A stretch of 34,579 nt of DNA, taken from assembly GCA_964655245.1 (NCBI GenBank), contig CAZZLQ010000020.1, forward strand, positions 1 through 34,579, written 5' to 3'. This DNA is from JBEIHI01 sp964655245 (GTDB lineage: Bacteria; Bdellovibrionota; UBA2394). Positions 1 to 7,028 of this stretch are shown one piece after another. Position numbers and translations under genes: made by a program. The notes beneath the pieces are model-generated. The model did no database searches and was not told the DNA's origin. It saw nothing but the letters and a program-made list of their open reading frames with translations. The stretch's first letter is position 1; every line of letters starts with the position of its first letter.

Positions 1-54
1 ATGCTGAAGCGAGCTAAGATTTCCTTGAGCTCAAAAACTTCAAGCGCTGCTTAA
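1..54 (+). CDS. rpsP: 30S ribosomal protein S16, C-terminal end (partial)
   Basis: The window opens in an open frame that ends at a TAA at 52-54. The 17 visible residues contain LLKR-like text (MLKRAKIS) followed by a Ser/Ala-rich tail, which fits the end of ribosomal protein S16, whose last conserved stretch is usually a Leu-Leu-Lys-Arg type segment. Position is the main support: rpsP normally sits directly before khpA and trmD, as here. The gene starts before the window. The fragment is too short to identify by sequence alone, so the assignment rests on synteny. Confidence 0.6.
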   Translation: MLKRAKISLSSKTSSAA

Positions 55-93
55 TAAACAAAATTTATTCACTACTTACTGTTAAGGACTCTT

Positions 94-384
94 ATGTTTA
101 AGAACTTTTTTTCTGCTGCCTCAAAAACTGCGCCTGCTCAATCAGGTGATTTGAAAACTCTCTTGGAAAGCATGATTTTTGCTCTCGTTGACGACACCTC
201 TGCGGTTGAACTGACCGAAGTTTCTTCAAGTGGTGACCACATTTCATATGAACTGAAAGTGGGCAAATCAGACTTGGGTAAAGTGATCGGACGACATGGC
301 CGAACAGCTTCTGCCATGAGAACGATCCTCAGCGCAGCTTCTCGAAAGTATAAGCTCAACGCTGACCTCAAAATCGTTGAGTAG
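94..384 (+). CDS. khpA: KH-domain RNA-binding protein KhpA
   Basis: A 96-residue single-KH-domain protein of the KhpA/YlqC family, which binds RNA and in other bacteria pairs with KhpB. The KH signature is clear: GKVIGRHG with the GxxG loop (GRHG), followed by RTASAMRTILSAAS, which matches the family pattern of a basic GxxG helix and a Ala-rich helix. The N-terminal 18 or so residues are an extra Lys/Ser/Ala-rich lead before the domain. A ribosome binding site TAAGGA lies at 83-88, five bases before the ATG. It stands between the end of rpsP and trmD. Only three bases separate its stop from the trmD start, so the two are surely co-transcribed. The rimM gene that is often found at this place is missing. 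Confidence 0.9.
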   Translation: MFKNFFSAASKTAPAQSGDLKTLLESMIFALVDDTSAVELTEVSSSGDHISYELKVGKSDLGKVIGRHGRTASAMRTILSAASRKYKLNADLKIVE

Positions 385-387
385 TTC

Positions 388-1032
388 ATGCGCCTCTCCA
401 TTTTGACGATCCATCCCGGCTATTTCGAGGGGGTCTTGAGAGAGGGTTTGATCAAGAAATCGATTCAAAGCAAAACAATCGACATACAGATTGTCGACAT
501 ACGTCAGTTTGCTACGGATAAGCATAAACGAGTGGATGATCAGCCCTACGGTGGTGGTCCTGGAATGGTGCTCAAGGTTGAGCCCATCGTGCGATGCCTC
601 AATGCGATCACTGTCTCGGGGGAGAAAACTCGCGTGGTCGTCTTGGCTGCCAAAGGTAAAAAGTTTACTCAAAAAATGAGCGCTCGATTTGCAAAGGTTG
701 ATCATTTGATTTTGATTTGCGGTCGATACGAGGGAATCGATGAGCGGGTTTCCCAGTTTTATGCCGACGAAGAGGTTCGTATTGGCGACTATGTTTTGAT
801 GGGCGGTGAAGCTGCTGCGTCGGTAGTTCTCGAAGCAACAGCCAGGCATCTGCCGGGCGTCTTGGGTAATCCAGACTCTCTCATCGACGAGAGCTTTTCG
901 GTCGGAGCTGAGCGTGAGCATGAGCAGTACACTCGCCCTCCTGACTTTGAAGGGCATCTTGTTCCCGAGGTTTTGTTGAAAGGTAACCACGCGGAGATTA
1001 AGCGTTGGAGAAAGCAGCAGCGTCGATCATGA
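388..1032 (+). CDS. trmD: tRNA (guanine-N1-)-methyltransferase TrmD, short form
   Basis: TrmD methylates G37 of tRNAs at N1 with S-adenosylmethionine and prevents +1 frameshifting. The family hallmarks are all visible: an N-terminal MRLSILTIHP, the DDQPYGGGPGMV segment, CGRYEGIDERV and the trefoil-knot loop IGDYVLMGGEAAA, then HLPGVLGN and YTRPPDFEG, ending in GNHAEIKRWR. At 214 residues it is about 40 shorter than the E. coli enzyme, because the protein stops just after GNHAEIKRWR and lacks most of the C-terminal helical region that helps grip tRNA. At the place of the catalytic Asp169 of E. coli (EDSF) this protein reads DESF, putting Glu168 at that position in my hand alignment. The stop overlaps the next start as ATGA. 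Confidence 0.95.
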   Translation: MRLSILTIHPGYFEGVLREGLIKKSIQSKTIDIQIVDIRQFATDKHKRVDDQPYGGGPGMVLKVEPIVRCLNAITVSGEKTRVVVLAAKGKKFTQKMSARFAKVDHLILICGRYEGIDERVSQFYADEEVRIGDYVLMGGEAAASVVLEATARHLPGVLGNPDSLIDESFSVGAEREHEQYTRPPDFEGHLVPEVLLKGNHAEIKRWRKQQRRS

Positions 1033-1631
1033 ACTCCTCTGGACTTTATATTGCCTTGATTCATCATCCGGTGATCGACCGAAACAAGCAGCAGATCACG
1101 TCTTCTGTGACGAATATGGATCTTCATGATATCGCCCGAAGTGCTCGAACGTTCGGAGTGAAGGGATACTTTGTTGTTCATCCTTCTCAGGATGAGCAGG
1201 CTTTGAACCGGCGAATTGTCAGTCACTGGCATTCGGGTTTCGGCTTGCGATCGCATCCAACCCGCACCCGAGCCCTAGAGTTGGTTCATTTAGTGCATGA
1301 TTTCGAGGCCGTGATGAGTCACATCGAGCGGGAATGCGGGCAGCGCCCCCTTAAGGTCGGTACGCATGCTCGAAAAATGGGCCAGGGGATCTTTTTCATC
1401 GATGAGCTCAAGGCCCAGATCGCCCAAAAGCCTGTTTTACTGGTCTTTGGCACGGGTTATGGGCTGGCCCCCCAGTGGGCAGAGATTTTGGACGGGTTCT
1501 TGGGCCCTATTGAGGGTCCCAGTGACTTTAATCACCTTTCCGTGCGCTCGGCGGTAGCTATTTATCTTGATCGACTTATGGGGTCGAGACCGTTGACAAA
1601 CGAAGCCCCTTTGGATGTTATCCCCGGATGA
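1029..1631 (+). CDS. SPOUT-type SAM-dependent RNA methyltransferase (PF09936-like)
   Basis: A 200-residue protein of the small SPOUT methyltransferase family that is often encoded next to trmD (Pfam Methyltrn_RNA_4). Recognisable family text includes LIHHPVIDR near the start, SSVTNMDLHDIARSARTFGV, NPTRTRAL-type text (HPTRTRALEL), LVFGTGYGLAP and the C-terminal NHLSVRSAVAIYLDRL. The knot and SAM-binding end are therefore complete. Its target nucleotide is not established as far as I know. I place the start at the ATG of 1029, which overlaps the trmD stop as ATGA; a longer reading from 1005 would add eight residues inside trmD with no ribosome binding site. Its own stop overlaps the rplS start in the same ATGA manner, so trmD, this gene and rplS are probably translationally coupled. 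Confidence 0.88.
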   Translation: MNSSGLYIALIHHPVIDRNKQQITSSVTNMDLHDIARSARTFGVKGYFVVHPSQDEQALNRRIVSHWHSGFGLRSHPTRTRALELVHLVHDFEAVMSHIERECGQRPLKVGTHARKMGQGIFFIDELKAQIAQKPVLLVFGTGYGLAPQWAEILDGFLGPIEGPSDFNHLSVRSAVAIYLDRLMGSRPLTNEAPLDVIPG

Positions 1632-2086
1632 GCACAAAGCGACCTAATCCCTCTGAGTTGATGAAAAAAGCTGAAAAGGCTGTCTCCGGCACACGTGCTT
1701 CGATGCCTGATTTTTCCATCGGTGATGTTGTTAAAGTTCATGTGAAAGTTAAAGAAGGCGAGAAAACTCGTATTCAGGTTTATGAAGGCCTCGTTCTTCG
1801 CCAAAAGCGTGGTGGAAACAATTCATGTTTCACCGTTCGTAAGATTTCTTACGGCATTGGCGTGGAAAGAATTTTTCCTTTCAATTCTCCCACTATCGAC
1901 AAAGTTCAGGTGGTTTCTCGCGGTGAAGTGAGACGAGCAAAGCTCTACTATTTGCGAGATCTCAAGGGTCGAGCTGCTCGATTGAAATCAGATCTCGTTT
2001 TCGGTGCTGAGGCTGAAGGAAAGCCTGCTGGTGAAGCGGGATCTGAAGCAGGAGCTCCGATTCAAGCTCAAGCTGTCCAAGCTTAA
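1628..2086 (+). CDS. rplS: 50S ribosomal protein L19 with C-terminal extension
   Basis: L19 lies at the 30S-50S interface. The core is well conserved: FSIGDVVKVHVKVKEGEKTRIQ, YEGLVLRQKRGG, FTVRKISYGIGVERIFPFNSP and RRAKLYYLRDLKGRAAR. At 152 residues it is longer than the usual 115 or so; the last 30-35 residues are rich in Ala, Gly, Glu and Gln and look disordered. The start ATG overlaps the stop of the methyltransferase gene (ATGA), and the TAA shares one base with the following rnhB ATG. Arginine is encoded by CGA in five of 13 cases, unusual for a highly expressed gene by enteric standards. Confidence 0.96.
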   Translation: MSTKRPNPSELMKKAEKAVSGTRASMPDFSIGDVVKVHVKVKEGEKTRIQVYEGLVLRQKRGGNNSCFTVRKISYGIGVERIFPFNSPTIDKVQVVSRGEVRRAKLYYLRDLKGRAARLKSDLVFGAEAEGKPAGEAGSEAGAPIQAQAVQA

Positions 2087-3042
2087 TGAACCTCTGTTCA
2101 TTTGGAATTGAAAATCGCATTAATCAAGACTTAATCGCAGGTGTCGATGAGGTCGGCCGTGGTTGTTTGGCTGGTCCTGTCGTTTGCGCGGCTGTGGTCT
2201 TTCCACGTGAGCTGCGCAACAGCACCTGTGACGAGATTAAAGCGATTCAGGACTCCAAGAAGCTGTCTGCAAAGCAGCGATTAGCGCTTAAAATTTTTAT
2301 CGAAAAGAACGCTCTTGCGACGGCGATTGCGAAGGTTGAACCACTAGAGATTGATCGTATCAATATTCTTCAGGCGACATTCAAAGCAGCTCGAGAAGCC
2401 GTTCGTTTGGTTCAACAGAAATGTCCCACTCAGCTTAACTTTGTTCTGATGGATGGCAACCACGCCATCCCCGGTCTTGATGTGAAACAAGAGGCAGTGA
2501 TCAAAGGAGATCAGTTCTCGAAATCAATTGCGGCGGCTTCAATTCTCGCCAAAGTCACTCGAGATCAGTGGATGACCGAGGCGGCAAAAGATTTTCCGCT
2601 CTACGGTTTTGAAAAACACAAGGGCTACGGCACAGAGGTTCACTGTGATGCCATCCAAAAGCATGGTCCTTGCGAGCTTCACCGAATGAGCTTTCTGAAG
2701 AAGCTAACGACCAAGGATAAGGGTCAAGAGGGAGAAGATCTGGTCGTCAGTTTTCTGCTTAAAAATCAGTTTAAGATTGTGGATCGCAATTGGAAGTGTA
2801 AAGCCGGTGAGATTGATATTGTTGCTGAGAAAGCCGGAGAAATTCATCTCATTGAAGTGCGGTCTCGATCTGAGTTTGCCGATGTTGCTCAGCTTTTTCC
2901 GAGTGCAAAGCAGAGGAAGCTTCGTCAGCTGAGTGAGTTTTATCAGATGTTGAATCAATCAAGTCGATCGGCACCGATGCATTTGGATTTGATGGCGGTT
3001 TGTGCGGGCAAAGTTGAGCCCTTCTGGGATGTGCTTCAATGA
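2086..3042 (+). CDS. rnhB: Ribonuclease HII fused to a YraN/UPF0102 nuclease-like domain
   Basis: A 318-residue two-domain protein. Residues about 15-205 are ribonuclease HII, which cuts the RNA strand of RNA-DNA hybrids and starts ribonucleotide excision. The acidic active-site residues are visible in AGVDEVGRG (Asp21, Glu22), LMDGNH and KVTRDQWM; YGFEKHKGYGT and HRMSFL mark the end of the domain. Residues about 212-318 are a YraN/UPF0102 domain: GQEGEDLVVSFL, then RNWKCKAGEIDIVAEK and LIEVRSRS, the restriction-endonuclease-like E...D...ExR core. The two are normally separate neighbouring genes (rnhB-yraN); here they are one continuous frame with no stop. An internal ATG at about 2686 has no ribosome binding site. 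The stop overlaps the rsmI start as ATGA. Confidence 0.93.
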   Translation: MNLCSFGIENRINQDLIAGVDEVGRGCLAGPVVCAAVVFPRELRNSTCDEIKAIQDSKKLSAKQRLALKIFIEKNALATAIAKVEPLEIDRINILQATFKAAREAVRLVQQKCPTQLNFVLMDGNHAIPGLDVKQEAVIKGDQFSKSIAAASILAKVTRDQWMTEAAKDFPLYGFEKHKGYGTEVHCDAIQKHGPCELHRMSFLKKLTTKDKGQEGEDLVVSFLLKNQFKIVDRNWKCKAGEIDIVAEKAGEIHLIEVRSRSEFADVAQLFPSAKQRKLRQLSEFYQMLNQSSRSAPMHLDLMAVCAGKVEPFWDVLQ

Positions 3043-3722
3043 GTGGTGTTTTTTACGTTGTGGGCACACCGATTGGAAATCTCGGAGAGATTACCCTGCG
3101 AGCGTTGGAGGTCCTCAAATCTGTTGATGTGATCTTTTGCGAAGACACTCGCCGTACTGTGAAGTTGCTCAATGCCTATGAGATCAAAAAGCCTCTTAAG
3201 TCCGCTCCTTACTTTAAAGAGAATAAGGCGGCTGCTGAGATCATACAGGTGCTCGAAGCGGGTCAGTCTGTGGCATTGGTTTCTGACGCTGGAATGCCTG
3301 GTCTGTCTGATCCAGGGGCAATTGTGGTGCGAGAAGTGCGAAGCCGTGGTTTTAAGATCGAGATCGTTGGGGGGGCAAGCTCTCTGACATCGTTCATTGC
3401 GGGCTCAGGATTCGACTTTGAAAGCTTTACCTTTGTTGGTTTTCTTCCACCGCGGGCAAAAGATAGGCAGGAATGGATGCGCCTATCACAAACCGTGCCG
3501 ACGATTTTCTTTGAGTCTCCCCATCGTATTGAGTCCACTCTAGACCTCTTGATCGAGGTGGCGGGTAGTCGACAGTTGATTCTGGCAAAGGAGCTTTCCA
3601 AAATTTCCGAGGCTTTTTATTTTGGAACAGCCGCTGAGGTAAAACAGAAAATCAGTAGTTACAAGGGCGAATGGATCGGCTGTTTGATGCCTGAAGGGGC
3701 TGTGATAAGGAGAGATAATTAA
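3039..3722 (+). CDS. rsmI: 16S rRNA (cytidine-2'-O)-methyltransferase RsmI, short form
   Basis: RsmI methylates the ribose of C1402 of 16S rRNA, using a tetrapyrrole-methylase fold. Family text is clear: VGTPIGNLGEITLRAL at the start, FCEDTRRTVKLL, ALVSDAGMPGLSDPG, FTFVGFLPP and FFESPHRI. At 227 residues it is about 50 shorter than the E. coli protein and lacks the C-terminal RsmI helix-turn-helix domain. The loop that usually reads PGPSA reads VGGASS here. The gene starts inside the rnhB-yraN stop (ATGA) and ends two bases before the hemE start, so it is mid-operon. Confidence 0.94.
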   Translation: MSGVFYVVGTPIGNLGEITLRALEVLKSVDVIFCEDTRRTVKLLNAYEIKKPLKSAPYFKENKAAAEIIQVLEAGQSVALVSDAGMPGLSDPGAIVVREVRSRGFKIEIVGGASSLTSFIAGSGFDFESFTFVGFLPPRAKDRQEWMRLSQTVPTIFFESPHRIESTLDLLIEVAGSRQLILAKELSKISEAFYFGTAAEVKQKISSYKGEWIGCLMPEGAVIRRDN

Positions 3723-3724
3723 CT

Positions 3725-4747
3725 ATGGAGAAGAATCTCGTTCTTGAAGCTCTTTCGTTAAATCCAACACCCCGTCGACCCGTTTGGGTGATGCGGCAGG
3801 CGGGACGATACCAGGCGTCGTTTAGAAAGCTTCGAGAAAAGTATTCCTTTGAACAGCTTTGTCACGAAGTAGATCTGGCCACTCAGGTGAGTCTGAAGCC
3901 CATTGAACAGTACAACTTCGATGCAGCAATCGTGTTCTCTGATATTTTGTTTCCGTTGAGAGCACTGGGCGCAAAGCTAGCTTTTACCGATAAGGGGCCT
4001 AAGATCGAACCCCCACGTTCCGTTGATCAGTTGGAGTCGCTCCAGAAGACCTTTGATCCCAGCGAGGCTACTCCAGCGATTCTAAAGACAATCCAAAATT
4101 TGCGAGCAGCTCTGCCAAAGCAAAAAGCCGTTTTGGGTTTTGCGGGCGCGCCATTTACAATGCTTACCTATCTTCTAGAGGGTGAGCTTACGAAGGATCT
4201 CAGTGTGATGAAGCGATGGATGGCGGAACATCCACAGATTGTTCATCGCTGGCTGGGTGTTTTGGCGGAGTCTACAGGAGCCTACTTGGATGCTCAGGCA
4301 GAGTCAGGGGCGGATGCGGTTCAGTTGTTTGATACTTGGGCTTCGGCACTATGTCCCAAAGACTACGAGGAATTCGCACTGCCTTATGCGAGACAGGTCT
4401 TTAGTGAAGTTACCGTTCCGGGGATTTATTATGTGAATGGAATTGCGGGAATCTTGGATCAGGCTGCATCGGTCGGAGCTCAGGCTCTCAGTGTGGATTG
4501 GCGAGTGGATTTGTCGGAAGTGCGCCGACGAGTTCCTCAGGTCACCGCTTTGCAGGGTAACCTGGATCCGTATCATCTTCATTTGAGTCCGGGCCAGTTG
4601 CGTCAGTCGGTCTTGAAAATGTTATCCTCCTATGGCACCGGCCCGGGCCACATTGTGAATTTGGGTCATGGCATTATGCCTTCAGCGCCCGAGGATGCCG
4701 TGAAGGTGTTTGTGGATGCCGTCACTGAGTTTCAGCTAAAAGTCTAA
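3725..4747 (+). CDS. hemE: Uroporphyrinogen decarboxylase
   Basis: HemE decarboxylates the four acetate side chains of uroporphyrinogen III to give coproporphyrinogen III in heme synthesis. The diagnostic RPVWVMRQAGRYQ segment (residues about 19-31) carries the substrate-binding arginines; IVFSDILFPL supplies the catalytic Asp, and FAGAPFTMLTYLLEG and the C-terminal NLGHGIMP follow. At 340 residues it is full length. It lies two bases after rsmI, so a heme gene is attached to an RNA-modification operon. A ribosome-binding-like AAGGAG lies at 3707-3712, somewhat far from the ATG. Its stop codon overlaps the stop of the convergent gene on the other strand. I see no terminator hairpin after it. 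Confidence 0.96.
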   Translation: MEKNLVLEALSLNPTPRRPVWVMRQAGRYQASFRKLREKYSFEQLCHEVDLATQVSLKPIEQYNFDAAIVFSDILFPLRALGAKLAFTDKGPKIEPPRSVDQLESLQKTFDPSEATPAILKTIQNLRAALPKQKAVLGFAGAPFTMLTYLLEGELTKDLSVMKRWMAEHPQIVHRWLGVLAESTGAYLDAQAESGADAVQLFDTWASALCPKDYEEFALPYARQVFSEVTVPGIYYVNGIAGILDQAASVGAQALSVDWRVDLSEVRRRVPQVTALQGNLDPYHLHLSPGQLRQSVLKMLSSYGTGPGHIVNLGHGIMPSAPEDAVKVFVDAVTEFQLKV

Positions 4748-5655
4748 AGATTCAGAAGCAGGTGAAGATCGGCGGGAAGCCAATTTCTCCTCGTATTGAC
4801 TCTCATGAGATTCTCAAGGCGAGAATCTCTTTGAAGGTTAACATCTTCAAAGGCTTCGGATCGAAGCAGGGGAGAGCTGGCGAATCTCTGTTGAATGAGC
4901 TCTTTGATTTTCTCATCCTTTTCGATTTGAAGACGAAAGGATTTAACATAGGTCGCTGCCTGAGCATCAAATTGCCCGGATGTAAGAACCTGCAAAGCAT
5001 ATCGAAGCTCTTCCTGATTTTGAGCTTCAAAGGTAGTGAAGGCGAGAAATTCAAGCTTCATTTTCCTCGACTTATCCTCATCTCCAGCATGTCTGGCATA
5101 GGTTGCACCAATCAAAAGAAAATCGCGCCGAGCTCGTGATGAGCGGGCTGCTAGCTCGAAGTAGGGGATAGAGTTTTTAAAATCGTGTGCTTCAAAGGCA
5201 AAGTTGAACGCCCCTTTGGCGATGATGTTCTCATCATAGATTCCTCTCGCAGCTAGGGCTTTGATTCCATCATTGATGTAGCGACTGGATTGAACGAGTG
5301 ATGACTTAGTGATTTGTAAGCCATTGTAGATAAAGGCCGTTGCTGCCCACTCATAGAACATGCGGAAAAGGGGATCGAGTTTCAGAATAATCGCAAGATA
5401 GGAGTCGAGGTACTTATAGGATCGATTCTTGTCCATTAGCTGACCCCCAAAGTAGTTGAGAGCTTCAATCCAAGTAATGTCAGCTAGCGCCATTTTGTAG
5501 CCAGCGGCCATCAGGGACGCCGTCTTGGGATGGGGGAGATATCGCACATCTTGAGTGAGACGGCGCTGCTCCATTCGGGAATCGAGAGAGCTTTTCAAAA
5601 CGCCATAGACGCCAAGAATGGCGATCAACAGCGGAATGAGTATACGAGGTCTCAT
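4744..5655 (-). CDS. Membrane-anchored helical-repeat (TPR-like) protein of unknown function
   Basis: A 303-residue protein with one N-terminal membrane segment (about residues 5-21, RILIPLLIAILGVYG) and a long helical body. The stretch MALADITWIEALNYFGGQ and the following LDPLFRMFYEW resemble a conserved hypothetical family common in deltaproteobacteria, with an ADlxWLraiqYyG motif and TPR-like helices. I cannot assign a function. The body probably faces the periplasm. No clear ribosome binding site precedes the ATG. Only 44 bases separate it from the divergent hemG, so the two promoters must share that space. Its stop overlaps the hemE stop tail to tail. Confidence 0.75.
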   Translation of the reverse strand: MRPRILIPLLIAILGVYGVLKSSLDSRMEQRRLTQDVRYLPHPKTASLMAAGYKMALADITWIEALNYFGGQLMDKNRSYKYLDSYLAIILKLDPLFRMFYEWAATAFIYNGLQITKSSLVQSSRYINDGIKALAARGIYDENIIAKGAFNFAFEAHDFKNSIPYFELAARSSRARRDFLLIGATYARHAGDEDKSRKMKLEFLAFTTFEAQNQEELRYALQVLTSGQFDAQAATYVKSFRLQIEKDEKIKELIQQRFASSPLLRSEAFEDVNLQRDSRLENLMRVNTRRNWLPADLHLLLNL

Positions 5656-5699
5656 GAAAGTAGTTTACAGAAGCGGTCGCGATCAGACAAATTTTGTGA

Positions 5700-7028
5700 G
5701 TGCCACACCCCTTAAATGTTGCAGTGATTGGAGGCGGAATCTCCGGCTTGGTGGCTGGTTTTCGATTGAAGCGGGCCGGTCACTCTGTATCGCTGTTTGA
5801 AGCCTCCTCTCGAGTTGGGGGCTGGGTTAAGTCTGAGCGAGATGCGCAGAGTGTTTTGGAGTGGGGGCCCAACACCCTGATGGCCACTGAGGAGTGGTTT
5901 CGTTTGTTTAGAGATCTGGGCCTCAAGCCGCAGCTGCCTCGCGCGGAAAGTCGAAAGCGTTTTATTGTACTTGAGGGTAAGCTGCGACTACTTCCATCGA
6001 GTCCGTTTTCGTTTTTGATGAGTTCAGTCTTGTCCTGGAGCTCAAAGAAAAAAATTGTTGCGGATCTGATTCGGTCGGATCGCCCTCAGGAAGACGACTT
6101 AAGTATTGAGGACTTTGCGCTACGATATCTGAATCGAGAAATCCTCGATCGACTTCTACAGCCGTTCATCAGTGGAATTTATGCGGGAGATGCAGCCTCT
6201 CTTTCGTTGAGATCCTGTTTTCCAAAGTTGTGGGCGGGAGTGAAAGCCAAAGGATCCGTTATAAAAGGGATGAAGTCCCAGGCCTCTCAGGAGCGGCGTC
6301 CTCAAATGGTGAGCTTCCCGGAGGGCCTTGAAGAAATCGTTCGAGCTCTATCTCACGAACTAGGCGCCTGGATTCGGTACCATCAGCCCGTGGAGATGAT
6401 TCGCAGGGATCATCAAGGTTTTTGGTTTGTTCGAACTCGATTCGGTGAGGAGAGATTTGATCAGGTTGTTTTGGCTCTTCCCGCTTTTGAGTCCGCCAAA
6501 CTACTTCAGGGGTTTATACCCGACGAACAAGTTCAATTTTTAACTAGGATTCCGTATCAGCCTGTTATGGTTTGGAATTGGGTGGCCGAGAGAATGAGTT
6601 CTTTCCCGCGAGGCTTTGGTTGTTTGGTACCAAGAACTGAGGGCAGCCCCGTTCTTGGAAGTCTTTGGCGATCCGAGATTTTTGAGGGAGCTGTTTGCGG
6701 CAATCAGGTGACTCTGTCGCAGTTTTTTTCTGGCGACCATCTGCCCGATGATCCAAGAGGTTATGAGCAGCAGATAAGGAGCTGGATTCCTGGCATCGGA
6801 AAGACGCTCTCAAGTGAATTTCGTACCTATAAAAGAGGAATCCCGCAGTTAAAGGTCGGGCATACCGCAGCATTAGATGAAGTTCTTCGCCAGCTTCCCC
6901 AAGGTATCAGTCTCATCGGCAACTATATTGATGGAGTTGGCTTGGTCGCGGTGATGAGCCGAGTCCAGTCGGGCCTAGCTCCGCTTCTTAATCACTTCTC
7001 GCGCAATGATGAGTCGTTGAATCTGTGA
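5700..7028 (+). CDS. hemG: Protoporphyrinogen oxidase, HemY-type FAD enzyme
   Basis: This flavoenzyme oxidises protoporphyrinogen IX to protoporphyrin IX, the penultimate step of heme synthesis. The FAD dinucleotide-binding motif VIGGGISGLVAGFRL lies at residues about 9-23, followed by LFEASSRVGGWV and LEWGPNTLM, typical for the HemY family. FISGIYAGDAASLS in the middle and GNYIDGVGL near the C-terminus are also family signatures. Length (442) is normal. The start is GTG at 5700, chosen because the FAD motif begins only nine residues later; I see no Shine-Dalgarno sequence. The enzyme belongs to the same pathway as hemE, which lies just beyond the divergent neighbour. Its last 54 bases overlap the end of the convergent acyl-CoA dehydrogenase gene. 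Confidence 0.92.
   Translation: MPHPLNVAVIGGGISGLVAGFRLKRAGHSVSLFEASSRVGGWVKSERDAQSVLEWGPNTLMATEEWFRLFRDLGLKPQLPRAESRKRFIVLEGKLRLLPSSPFSFLMSSVLSWSSKKKIVADLIRSDRPQEDDLSIEDFALRYLNREILDRLLQPFISGIYAGDAASLSLRSCFPKLWAGVKAKGSVIKGMKSQASQERRPQMVSFPEGLEEIVRALSHELGAWIRYHQPVEMIRRDHQGFWFVRTRFGEERFDQVVLALPAFESAKLLQGFIPDEQVQFLTRIPYQPVMVWNWVAERMSSFPRGFGCLVPRTEGSPVLGSLWRSEIFEGAVCGNQVTLSQFFSGDHLPDDPRGYEQQIRSWIPGIGKTLSSEFRTYKRGIPQLKVGHTAALDEVLRQLPQGISLIGNYIDGVGLVAVMSRVQSGLAPLLNHFSRNDESLNL

Noticed and set aside
268..990. A 240-codon open frame on the minus strand opposite khpA and trmD, and many similar long frames across the window
   Set aside because: They lie antisense to well-recognised genes, have no ribosome binding site and no recognisable domain; they follow from the codon bias of the true genes.
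2686..3042. A separate yraN gene starting at the internal ATG
   Set aside because: No ribosome binding site and no break in the frame from rnhB; a fusion is the simpler reading.
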